From NCBI GenBank assembly GCA_001692895.1, contig KV748190.1, positions 2,505,645-2,569,644 of the forward strand: DNA of 64,000 nucleotides, written 5' to 3'. Position 1 is the first letter of the stretch. Every line of letters begins with the position of its first letter. A model generated the notes under the pieces. It ran no database searches and had not been told where the DNA came from. It was given only the letters and a program-made list of their open reading frames with translations. This DNA is from Cenococcum geophilum 1.58 (Eukaryota > Ascomycota > Dothideomycetes > Gloniales > Gloniaceae). Below, one piece after another: positions 36,190-47,900 of the stretch. A program made the position numbers and the translations under genes.

Positions 36190-39100
36190 TAGACATACCG
36201 TAGGTGCTCCGTTAATCCCGTTCTACCCATTCTATGACTTTTAGGTTAAGCTTATTTATATTAATTAGGGTTTTAAGGGCTTAATACAGCTTTGCCTTAG
36301 TTATGGCGTTTACTAGGTTATCTCCACTGCTGATCCATTTAACCTCCGTAATCTTACGTTGTTTATAAGCCTAACGTAAGCACATTAGGTTAACTATGAG
36401 CCTCTTCTCTTGTATTGTACCTAGTTTAACTAGGCAGTTGTAAAGGGACTTTAAATCGGTGTATAAAACTAGGGGTAACTGCTCCAGTTATAGAATCTTC
36501 TAAACCGTTAATTTAATTGCAGCTGCTATATTAAATCTATGAGCTAGTGTATATAGTTTAGAAGCTAGTATACTACGGGTTACTCGTTTGCACTTAATTA
36601 AAGACTAGTACAGTATATTTACGTCCTAATTGCGGTCCGTAAGTACAATTATAAAGCCAATTTATAATAATAGGTCTTTATTATTGGCAAAGGAGGCGTC
36701 CGTAAATGCTAGTAGGCTAAGGGAATTTAGGTCTAGTGGTATAAAAGTAAGTCCCCTTACTGCATTGTTAATTTGCCACTAAATGCGCTTATTAAGCTGC
36801 TTAATATTTTCTTCTTATGGATCTATTGCCTGGGCCGCAAAGGACAAGTCGTAGGCAGATTTGGGTTGGCAGACTGTGGCAATATAGGCGCCTCTTACAC
36901 GCTGTGCAGCGTATTAGTCCTTTATATTTACGGTCTTATAGGTCTCTCCGCGGGAACTAGTGAGGTCCGTAGGCTTTGCTATAATAAGCTTTAGGTTTTA
37001 AGCTTGGCGTTCCTAAGTTAGCTTAATTAGGTTGCCCTTTTATATAATTAGGCCTCTATTAAACTTAATCGGATTCTGCTTAGTTAACTACTCTTATAGC
37101 TTTGCTAAGAACTTAGCCTTTTGTAGTTTAGTTTCTTTAGCGTCTATAAAGGTCTGGTCTGCTAGGAATAGGGTATCGTCTGTTTGAAGTCCAATAATAC
37201 TAAGGCCGTTCGATGGGCTGTATAGGAGGCAGGGGTTGTAGGTCGACTGTTCCATTTTAAGCTTACTAACGTAATGCTGGTGGTATGTCTTGAACCAGTG
37301 GTTCCCAGCTTCTGGTACTCCGTAAACGGGGTTTCCTGTACTAGAACTGATATATCCGCAGGCGGAGATTGCCTTGCGGATATTCCTGCGGAGGTTAGGT
37401 GATTTTCTGTTATGGTGTTCTTGGTTACGGGGTGCTTTCGGGGGCGTCCTCGACCACGCTTTATGGTAGGTTTAGTAGGTTCAGTGGGTTTCTGGAGGAC
37501 TTCTAGGGTAGATAAGGGTGCTTCTAGTTCGTTTAATTCGGCGGGTGCTTCCGGTTCGTCTAGTTTAACGGGTGCTTCCAGTTTGTCTGGTTTGACGTCA
37601 TGGGTATTTTTAGGCCGAAAGTAGGGTTTTACGGACGTGCTTCTGAAGCTGGTTGGCCTACTAGGAAGCTATACGCAGCACGTCTTATTTTCTACGGCTA
37701 GTAGATAATAAGGTCCATTCTAACTGCCGCTTTTACGCTATATAAGGACTTTAGAGTTAAGCAGGAGGTCGTATACTAGGGTTATGTTAGGTCCGTTGCG
37801 GTAGTATAGGGCGTTATTAATAGCTTACTTGGCCCGTAGCTTAACTATTTTAGTTATTGCCTTTTATATTATAGCTGCTCGTTCCGTAATAGACGGGGCA
37901 GAAGGGCCTAGGTTGCTTATCCTTAGGTAGGCTCCATAAACTAAGAGGGTAGGTACTAGTCCGTCGGGGCCAGTGGTGTTATTAATAGCTTTTACGGCCA
38001 TCTATAAAGCCAGTTCCTTTTAGATATCCTTATACTCGTCCATAATAATCTAGTAAGCTCTCCGTAAGGCTAAGTAAGCTTACTTAATAAGCCTAACGGA
38101 CTAGTGCGCCTTAACTGGAACAGCTTTTATTGATATAGCTATAGCTGTAGCATACTGCTGGAATTTCTTGCTGATAAAGTTCCTACCGGCGTCGTGGGTG
38201 ATATACTGCGGAGGTCCAACGTATGTGTTGATTTAGTAGGTCCGTAAAATATCCTAAGTGTATTTTGCGGATATATTTTGTAACCAACAGGCGGCTTAAT
38301 AGTAGGTTGCCTTATCGATTATATATAATACTAGACTGCCGTTAATATATATAATGTCCACGTATACTAAGTAGTTAAAGTTAAGGTCCTTATAAAGGGT
38401 GAACTTAAATCGGCCTAGGGAACGTCCGTATTTCTGGCAGAAGGAGCAGTATTTAGTTAGGTGGTTAATTGCCTTCCTATTAATATTGTTATATCTAGAG
38501 CGTTTAAGGACTCTATATAGCTTTTCGGCTAATAGGTGGCCGAAACGGCGGTGTAGGTGGTGGATCTCCGTACTAGTAAGGTAGCACGGGTTATAGTTAA
38601 AAGATTCCTGAATGTAGGTCTGTAAAGTCTCTCCCTATATAAGGAACGGGTGTCCAAATTATTGTATAATTGGTAGGGTAATATGCTTGCTTCCTAGGGC
38701 AGTTATAGGGCCAATTAGGGTGTCCGTAACATTATTATAGTATACCTATAACCTGTCTATGTCTGCAAGATAGAGTAGGAAGGGGGTGTCCGCTTTTACT
38801 ACGTGGAAGTTAACTAGGCTAATTAGAGTCTTAACTTTAACTAATCTAATTAATGCGGTTAAGCCGATGCCGAATTAGACGTTTACGGCCCCAGTTTGCG
38901 TAATATTAATATCCGTATTGTTATTTATAGTGGTTCTATATGCGAGGTATTGTCCGTAGCCTACGGTAGACTTCTTAGAGGTACCTATGTTGATTATAAT
39001 ACCGTAGAATTCCTTAGGGGTATAGCGTTCTGTGGTGATATATGTAAATGGGTCCTACTTATAATCTATAACATCCGTAACGGGGGTACTTACGGAATGG

Positions 39101-40806
39101 TTTTTGGGCGTAACTAAGTGTATAAAGGAACGGTTGGCTAATACGGTCGTAATATTAAAGGCTTAGCTGTCTATAAAAGGTCCAAAAGTGGTTAGGAATG
39201 TCTCTAAGGTCTCTTATTCCTAAGCGTCTAAGTTAAAGTTAATTATAAGGGCTTCTATTGACTTATTAGGGGGCTCTTTTACTTCCTTTCCTTTATATTC
39301 TAAAATAAACTAGTTAATACGGCTATTAAGTCTCTTTTTAGACTTGTTACGTTCTTTTTGGGTATGCCTTATAGACTAATATCCTTCCTTACCGCACACG
39401 AAGCACTTCTGGCTGGTTTGTTTGCGGGGGTATATTTTTATACAGGGGTTGCTACGGGGGTTACGGGTGGGACTTAGTCGGTACGGGTGCTGCTGGCGGT
39501 AGCGGCGGTCCGTAAAGTAGACGTCTAAGTCTGTTTACGGATATTGAATATCCGCAATAAAGGCTTAAGTGCTGCCTGGTGGGTTTAAGACTTTATACGT
39601 TATAATAGAGGAGTGTAGGTCATTAATAAGGCCAGCTAAGGTATCTGTAGGCTTGTAGTAGGCGTACTTATAGGGCTCTACTTCCTGGCAGGCTGTAATA
39701 AGTTTATTGTGTAGGAAGTTGTCTATTTAAAGCTTAGTGTTAAGGCCGTGCTATAGGTGCTAAAGGTCTTTAATGAGAATTTGTAGGCACTCTATAGTCG
39801 ATTTTTTAGTGTTCTTGTTGATTACGGTCTGTAGCTTAGTCGTATTCTATTAGATAAGAATATTACGCTTATATTCCGGTCCTTTAAAGTAGTTATACGT
39901 AGCTTTATATAGCTTATTAAAGGGAATACTAAGGGGGTTGCTCTTAAGGTTAGTGTAGTAGTAGTTAAGTGCTAGGCCGCGTAGTATAGTGGAGTAGGCT
40001 TGGCTGAATTCCTATTTAGGAATATCAGCCTTCCAATAGAGGTCCGTAAAGATAGTGAGTTTAAAGTTAAAGTTATCGTTTTTACCGCTATACTTAGATT
40101 CGTTGGTATAGAGCTTGGCTAGGTTAGCTAGCTCCTTACCGTAGGTCTTTACTTAGGTGGGTTACGGATCTATAACTTACGGATCTGTGGCTTGCGGATA
40201 TATGGCTTATAGATCTGTGACTTAAATAACGGGGGTAATTTAGTCCGTATTTTGGTTTATAGGGGTATTATAGTTCGTAATTTAGGTTACGGGGGTATTG
40301 TGGTCCGTAACTTAAGTATTAGGTATACTTTAGCCAGTAAGATTAATTCTAATGCCACTTAGGTTTATAGAACGAATTTGGTTAAATAGGTTAGCTATAA
40401 GGCTAGAGATTCTGTTAAGTTTAAAGGAGGTAAAGAGGTTGCTGGTTTTAATATAATCTAAGATCTACTCTTTAGTCTATTCCGTTTAGTCCTCCTTACG
40501 TAGTGTATTATATAGAGACCGTGTAACAGTAACTTATTTGTCCCTTTTAATCTATACGCCTTGGTAACGTAAAAGGGTTCGTAGGTTATAGATGGTAGTA
40601 GGGTTGTAAGCCTTAAAAATAGCTTCTGTAAAGTCCGTAAAGTCTTCTTTGTATTACTCCCACAGGTCGTTATTTATAAGCTTAAAGTGTTTGTATTTAA
40701 GGATTTTAAAGCTAATATAGTCGTTAATGTTGTTTATAGACGTAACGTCGACGCCTTGTCTCTACTTCTTTTGACCTTTGCTGACTTGCTTATTAATATC
40801 TGCCAT
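36190..40806 (-). pseudogene. D gag-pol polyprotein remnant (copia)
   Basis: ATG at 40806-40804 opens MADINKQVSKGQKK... Zinc knuckle at about 39415-39375 reads CFVCGKEG-Y-x-S-I-R-H. Integrase zinc finger: EIHHLHRRFGHLLAEKLYRV (about 38575-38515), then CSFCQKYGRS (about 38452-38420), an intact HHCC set. Reverse transcriptase: GLQTDDTLFLADQTF (about 37192-37150). RNase H: YTDLKSLYNCLVKLGT (about 36465-36415), then ITEVKWI. The C-terminus has the usual copia ending (ALKTLINTNKLNL). Scattered TAA/TAG codons break the frame. Plus-strand frames at 36773, 37412, 38399 and 38896 are shadows of this gene. Confidence 0.85.
40162..40313 (-). repeat. tandem repeats inside D gag
   Basis: Four 15-bp units (TTACGGATCTRTRRC type, 40162-40221), then three units of about 30 bp built on ACGGGGGTATTRTRGTCCGTA (40222-40313). 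In coding sense they give short Tyr/Pro/Arg/Ser-rich peptide repeats (YRSVT, QYPRN). Unit lengths are multiples of three or close to it, so the array probably lengthened the protein in frame. Confidence 0.6.
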
Positions 40807-41186
40807 ACTATAGTATAGTATGGTACGTAGTGGGTGGTAGCAGCTTATAACGGGTGGGGGAGGTCTTATAACGGTCCGTAAAATCGATTAATGGGTCCGT
40901 AATGGTTTATAGGAGGGTAGGGGGTTTCTGTAAAAGGTCCGAAGAGGTTTAAGGTTCGAGGGGGTTAAGGATAGGGGTTCCGTATAGGTCTGTATTCGCG
41001 TCTATAACTTCCGGTAAACCGTACTAAGACTTAAATAAGTATACAGAGTTAGAGATAAGTCTGTAATCTTCAACTTCTGACCTTCTAGTAGGTCGTACTA
41101 GGAGTCTAAACGGGTGGTTGCTGTCGTGTGTATCGCTCGGGGGGAGGTGTTAAGTGATTGCTGATCTGTGTGCGCTTACTAATTAG

Positions 41187-41454
41187 TGTTTATACTAACT
41201 TAATAGCACGAGTGAGTTATATCCACGGGTACGAAATACATGTAGTATTATATACTTGTTTGGATGGTAACTGTTGATTATATAAAGCAGACTACGTGGT
41301 CTATATACTGATATACCTCCCCCCTAATTAGTTAGTGCTTTATAAGTGCACCAAACGCGTAAGCGAGTGGTTGGTGCACTGAACGCGTAAACGCGTACCT
41401 GGTGTACCGAACGCGTAAGCACGCGTTTGGTATAACAGGTGCTGTAATTATACA
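41187..41454 (-). repeat. D right LTR (5' LTR in element sense)
   Basis: 268 bp; aligns with 35510-35777 over its full length, including the CGCG-rich units. In element sense the leader after it begins CTAATTAGTAAGCGCAC, and F has nearly the same leader. Confidence 0.95.
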
Positions 41455-41459
41455 GAAGG

Positions 41460-44400
41460 GTTTATAGAGGGACTTATATAAATATTTAGAGACCTAGAGG
41501 TAGTAACTATAACGGAAAGAAAACTCTAAAATATTATATAATAAACTTTAGTAATTAAGTATATAACGTAGTTCTAGACGCTAGTAATATAAGTAAAGTA
41601 GAATAATAAGGCGCTTATAGCACAGTATAAGTAAGGACTTAAGGCTAAAATTTAAGATATAATTATCCTAATAGAAGATATAGACACCCTAAGGGAATTA
41701 ATAGATTAAGTAATTAAGATTAATAATTAGATCTACTAAAGGGAATAGGCTAAGAGAGGCTAAGATAAAGTTCTATAGTTATATAAGGCGTAGAGTACGC
41801 ATTAACTAAAGCTAAGTTAAAAACTATAGTATAGCGTAGAGCTAATGGACCTAAGTAGTACTAAAGAAGCCTATAAGAGATAGAGTAAGAAACTATAAAA
41901 ACTTAGAGGTTAAGGATCTAGTAATTATAGGACTAAGGAGTAAAGGCTAAACTAAGGATCTTAGTAGTAGAAGACGTTTAGGCGGACTCTATAGTAAAGT
42001 TAATAGTTTAAAGATAGAGCTTATATAAATTGCGGGAAATAGGATTATTTTATAAGGGATTATAAAGATAGTTAAAGTTACTATATAATAAAGGGAACCT
42101 AACTACTAGTAGAAGATATATATATATAGAGGGATAATAGTATACTACGAGGAACAAAAGAGTGTTTAATTAGAAGTTTTGCGTTTTATTATAATAACGT
42201 ATACTAAATTTATAAAGACGCTAAGTATAGCGTAAGCTATTAGCTATAGGAGCTAAAATCTATAAAGTATAGAGGAACTAATAAACTAGTTCGCAGATTG
42301 GATATTAAGGATAATAACTTTAATATAGGCAAAACATTTTATAATAATAAGGTAATAAAAGCGGCTTATTAGGAGCACGTAGACCTTAAAGATATTATAA
42401 TAGAGGTAAAGGATAATTCCACTATAGAATAGGGAACATTAGTAGGGATTAAAACCCTACTAGATATGATGTTTATCGCTTTATAAGATATAAGAGAAGT
42501 AGGATAGTAAGCTACTTTAGCACTTAATAAAGGCAAGAAGCTAAAGGCTTAAGATTCTTAAGATAAGATAAGAGATAACTAAGACTATTAAGATAAGATA
42601 AGGTAAACCTAAGGACCCACGATAAACAGTAATTAATAGAGTAGGGTAGTAGCTTAGTTTAAAAATATACAAATAAGCTTAGGATAGAGTTTCCTATAAA
42701 TATAAGATTCTTAAGACGAGATAAGTGAGATTTAAGACTCTTAAGATAAAATAAGAACACTAAGTAAGCCTAATTAGACTAAGGCTAGAGCGAAGCTTAA
42801 GATAGAAGTAAGCTCGGGATTACAAATCTAAAGGGGTTAAGAATTTAGAGTATAAATAAGGACACCTATAAATAAGAGGCAAGAGGCTTCTTTATAGATT
42901 AGAGAATCTATAATATAAATAGCAGTTAGACTAGGAGACAGATATATAGACCTAAAAGACTTACTAGGGGAATATAGTATTTGGCCTAAAAATTAAAAAG
43001 TTAATACTAAGATTAAGAAGTAAGAAGACTTTAAGGATCTACTTATAAGACGCGAAAAGAAAGAAACTATAGAGGAATTTAGGGCGAGAATTACCTTATA
43101 GTAAGAGCAGAAACTAAATAAGAGATTTAGTACATTAAGACGTATAAGGGATAGAGCACTAGTATAAAGAATTACTAATAGGCCTAGAGCAGGCACACTA
43201 AAAGCTAAGTGGCTTACTAAACTAGAACAAGAAGAGGATTTAGGGATTTTAACTAGGTTTAAGGAACAATATATAAAAGGCTGTTACAATATAGTAATAA
43301 GAAGATACTTCTTTACGGATGAGCCGTATATACTCTAGCAGCTATACTAAAAGTAGTATAGGCAAAGGCATAATAATAAGTGGGAAGATTTCTATATATG
43401 GTTAGATAAGAAAGTTATTTAGGACTACCTAATTACGGAAAAGGTAATAAGTCACATTAAGGAAGCCTTAATTATAATATTAAAAGATCTAAAGGAGTAT
43501 TTAGAGGACTAGAGAAGCGAGAGACGTATCTTAGTACCTATAAATAAAGTCGCGACGTTTAGATTAACGCGAGAGAGGTTTAAACTTAAGGATAAAGACG
43601 AGCTAAGAGTTAACTTAAAGCACCCAGTATATTATATATTGACGTGGATTATATGCGTAGATAATATATATAATATATACCAAGCACTAAAAAATAAGCA
43701 TTGGAAATACCCTATAAGAATATATTAGTTAGTAAAAGAATAAAAGTATTAAAACGCTAAGTATATATATAGCTAGCATTTAGTAGAAGTTTAGGAGTTA
43801 GGTAACTTAATACTTTAGCTAAAAGGATTCCTTATAGAGGAATGCCTAGACGGATAATAGTAGTAGGAATGCCTAGACGGACAATAGTAGTAGGAATGCC
43901 TAGAAAATATATATCTATAGTATATTAAAGATAAAAAGCGAACTAAGTATTAGCTAAAGATAAACTAAGTATAAGTAGGATTAAGCAGCTAATAGTTAGG
44001 AAAAGTAGAGGCCTATAGGACTAAAGGGAACTAGTAGTAGAGCCTTAGACCCTTAAAAGAATTTAAGAACAATACCTAAATTTATAAGTTAAATAGTAAG
44101 ATTAATAGTTTAAAGTATTAATAGATAGTAGAGTAATAAGGAACTATATCTTATTAGTAGCAGTTAAAAGGATAGGTTTACTATATAGGAAAAAAGAGTA
44201 TTCTTACCTATTAGTAACAATTTTAGGAGATCTAATAGCCTATAAAGGAGGTATTATCAATCTTAAAATAGGACCTATTTAGTTAACCATTAAAGGGAGA
44301 TAGATTAAGATATCTTTTAATATATTACTATTAAGAAATAATAAGGCAGTACTAGGAATGCCTTAGTTATAGGAATATAATCTAAAGATTAACTAGATTA

Positions 44401-44732
44401 TAGGTTAGGTCAATATTAAAGATACTTAATAACGTAAGATATAATAATAAGCTAAGTTAGTATAGTACTAAATAGGGGCGACCTATAAAGAAATAGAGAA
44501 AGGACTAAATTATATACTAAAAAGATATAATAAGTACGGTAAGAAACTATAGTCACTAAAAAGTAAAAAGCTGTTAGAGTATATAGCATAAGACTATAAG
44601 ATAGAATTAGAACTAGGAACGAGTCCGAGGTTCTTTTTAATCTATAAGCTTACTAAGGAAGAAAGTAAAGCACTAAAAGAGTTTATTTAGGAAAACCTAT
44701 AAAAGGGATATATTAGACTATCGCAATTATTA
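41460..44732 (+). pseudogene. A4 gag to reverse transcriptase start
   Basis: Continues A4 after D: capsid region, zinc-knuckle region (about 42020-42060, AYINCGK..G-Y-F), protease (about 44110-44150) and the segment leading into reverse transcriptase. E inserts at 44732/44733 in the codons that in A1 read S-x-LLAGYLVLF. It contains a 27-bp tandem duplication (43839-43892) absent from A1. Stops are TAA/TAG. Confidence 0.75.
43839..43892 (+). repeat. 27-bp tandem duplication in A4
   Basis: GGAATGCCTAGACGGAYAATAGTAGTA occurs twice in direct succession and begins a third time at 43893. A1 has one copy at the matching place (near 23785). Length is a multiple of three; the copies differ by one C/T. 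Confidence 0.75.
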
Positions 44733-44919
44733 TGTCACGGCACTAACCTAACGTATACTGTTTTATACTGTCTCGTACTATTCCCTACTGTTAGCTAGCC
44801 TACTACTAGCGACTTAGCGGCCGGCCCTACTATTTATATATAATACCCCCTTTCTACCTTCTTCCCCTCTTTATACCATAACGTAGTTATTTAGTCTACT
44901 TCATTGCAGCACTGTAACA
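44733..44919 (+). repeat. E 5' LTR (187 bp)
   Basis: TGTCACGGCACTAACCTAAC to ..CACTGTAACA; contains TATATA (44838) and the CpG-rich block GCGGCCGGCCC. Confidence 0.95.
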
Positions 44920-44989
44920 GTTTGTGGTATCTTTAATTTACGCCCTATCGCGATCACTAATTCCCTATACCCTAGCTAATTGACCTCCG

Positions 44990-47900
44990 CCCTAGAGCAA
45001 TTGTAACCTGCGCGCGCCTTTACTAAAACTGATACGTCCCTAGTACAGTCCTAGAACAATCCTTAGTTTTTACCTAGCGCCTAAATAGGCGACACTAATA
45101 ACGCTGAAATAGCCGAAACCTAGAACCCCCGCGACGTTTTTGTAGACCTATTTATAGAGATATACCCTAATATCGCGTAGATAATCCGCCGCTCCCTACT
45201 ATACCCTAAGACCTTTAAGCCTAGTAAAGCTTACCTTACCCTTATTAACTATACTAATAAGTTCCTTAATAACATTAAAGTAGGACTATAGTGTATATAT
45301 AATATAAACACCGCTAATAAGAAAGCTAATAAAAACCTTAATGCCCTTATCGCTTTCTAAATAGGAACTATTAACTCCTAGGTAGAGACTATTACCGTTC
45401 TAAAACAATTAACCCCTATAACAATAGTAGTAACCTAGTAGAAAAAACGAAGATCTAAAGACCTACTAATATTTAGCGGAAAAGGCACCCTACTAGAATA
45501 ATAAGCTAATTTTAAGACCTAGCACATTAAGATTAAGGGAGTCTTCGACCGGGACTAGGACTACTTTAATATAGTTTAGTCCTAGATCCTTTATATCTTA
45601 GATATACTAGAGAATAAGGCCTATGAGTTTATTAAGTAGGGCCTAGAGCTTATATATAAGAACCCAAACAATACATCTACGTAGAAATGGCCTACTAAGG
45701 AAGATATGCTTAAAGACCTTACTGCCCACTATAAGGTCCTTAATATAATCTAGGTCATAAAGAACAAGCTTAACTATTTCCCCTAAGGTAAGCGTAATTA
45801 CTAGTCCTAGAAGGGAAAGCTTAATAAGCTAATAGTCCGCGCTAAAAAGATAGATAAATAGAAGGTGGACCTATTTTAAAAGTTTATTTCTCTAAAGATA
45901 GAAGAGCTGGTACTTAGACTAGCCTATAAAATCAATAACAGCGACTATATAGGTTGGAGTAAGTAGATAGATATATTTGCTAAGAACCTTGCGAACTATA
46001 CATACTAAGCTAACCTTAAGAAGAATACTAACTACCACCTATCTGCCTAAGCCTCTGCCCCTATATTAACCCTAACCCTAGTAGTAACTAGAGAACCTAT
46101 AGACCTTAATAGAATCTTAGACATAGAGCGTAAGCGCCGCGTTAACAATAGACTATGCCTTGCCTATGGCCTACCCGGCCACTAGAAGGATGCCTATAAC
46201 CCCATTAAGATAGTAAACCTAGTTCTAATGCCACTCTATTAAATAACGCGAATAAATAACCGCGGACGCGGCGACTGTGGAGTCTATTATAGACGCGGTA
46301 ACCATGGAGCCTATTATAGCCGTAGCAGATAACCCCCCCCCTTTAACCCTATGGCTTAGTTACTCCAAACCATGCCCTATATAGGAGCCTAACCCATTAA
46401 TAACGCCTAGTATTAGCGACTTTGCGCTAGTAAATACAAACACGGCTATATTATTAGTAAGGTATTATTTTCCTATACTTTAACTAAAATAGAGATAGAT
46501 ACCGCCAGCTAGACGGACACTAAACCGCCCTACTAAGACAGCCCCGTACCCCAGTTATTAAAAGGCAAACCCTTAGACTAAGTTGTGCCTAAGGGTCTAA
46601 ACTATATAAGGAGGAAGACGAGAAGATTAGGTCCCTATTACTAGATCAATTAATTCTTTCTATTAATAAACTGCTACTTAATCTTAGATTAGCAAACAGT
46701 AATAAGAAATTAATCCTTATTTAAACCTAACTCTCCTTATTATATAACCTATACCCCTAAGTTTATATTAATATAGTAAGCCTAGTAGACTCTAGTAGTA
46801 CTATAATAGTATTTACTAACACAGAGTCTATTATAAGAAAGTATAACATTATAACTAAGAAGCTACTAGTACCTAGGCTACTGCGCCTCGTAGATAGTAT
46901 CCTAACTTCACTTATTATAGACTACTTTACCGCCCAAATATTAATCGGCCTCTATACTAAAGCTATACTCTTTTTTATTACTAAACTCTCGCCCACTACC
47001 CTAATTATCCTAGGTATGCCCTAGCTTTAGAAGTATAAGCCCTGTCCTAGCTTTAGGAAACTTAAGATCCGCTTNAACTTAGACTACTACTNTAGGCACT
47101 NCCTCCNNTNGGGGATANCNNACGTTAGNAGGGANGCCCTATATAGANACTTAGNACTANTAANCCTAGTGCCTAGGACTATATATAAAGCCCTAATAGT
47201 AAAAGACGTTCCTAATAAAGGGGAGCCTATATAGCTATAAAGAAATAAGATAGTGGAAGACTAGATTAACCTAGCACTTAAGACTAAAATAATGGGCTAG
47301 CTAGCCCTGCCGAGACTAAGGAAGAAGGTCCGCTTTATACCGCTACTACTAAGAAACTAACCCTAACCTAGGCACTATTTAAACCCTAGCCGCCTAGCCT
47401 AATACCTAGAACTAAGCTATATGCTATATATATACACTATAGCTCACGTTATAGTAAGGACTGGCTATAGAACTACTAAGACCTAGATAATAGAAACCGC
47501 GCCACCGTAACGCCTAACTTTATATCCGTCTCCCGCGCGTACCATATAAGGCCGCCGCCTCATTTCCGCCCCCCTAGGCCAACTAAGCCGTGCTAGCCTA
47601 GCCGTAGCACTAGAGAGCCAGACACGCCCTAACCTAGACGATATTAAATGCACCTATACTATTAATTTTACCCAGTTCTATAAGCAAAAAGACGTAAAGG
47701 TAATAAGGATCTATATGGCGGAGCTAGTAGAACTAGTTAAATAAGATAAGCACTAATAGCTGCTTAAAGAGCTGCCTATAGGCCTAATAGAAGTACCAAA
47801 CCTATTAGAAAGGTCTTTCTACTGGCTAGTAGAAGGCGACTATATAATAAAGGAAGCCCGTAAAGCGCTCCCCCCCTATTTTTATAACTTCCTTAAGATA

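Larger units (their letters stand above)
35510..41454 (-). mobile_element. Ty1/copia element D, complete
   Basis: 268-bp LTRs (35510-35777, 41187-41454) and a perfect 5-bp duplication GAAGG (35505-35509, 41455-41459). On the minus strand the order is gag with zinc knuckle, integrase, reverse transcriptase, RNase H. Integrase before reverse transcriptase defines Ty1/copia. It is the least damaged retrotransposon here; several domains read with few stops. The CpG-rich motif TCCGTAA/TTACGGA recurs many times. Length 5945 bp. Confidence 0.95.

Noticed and set aside
36773..39117. Several plus-strand open frames (36773, 37412, 38399, 38896)
   Set aside because: All lie antisense to readable copia domains of D on the minus strand.
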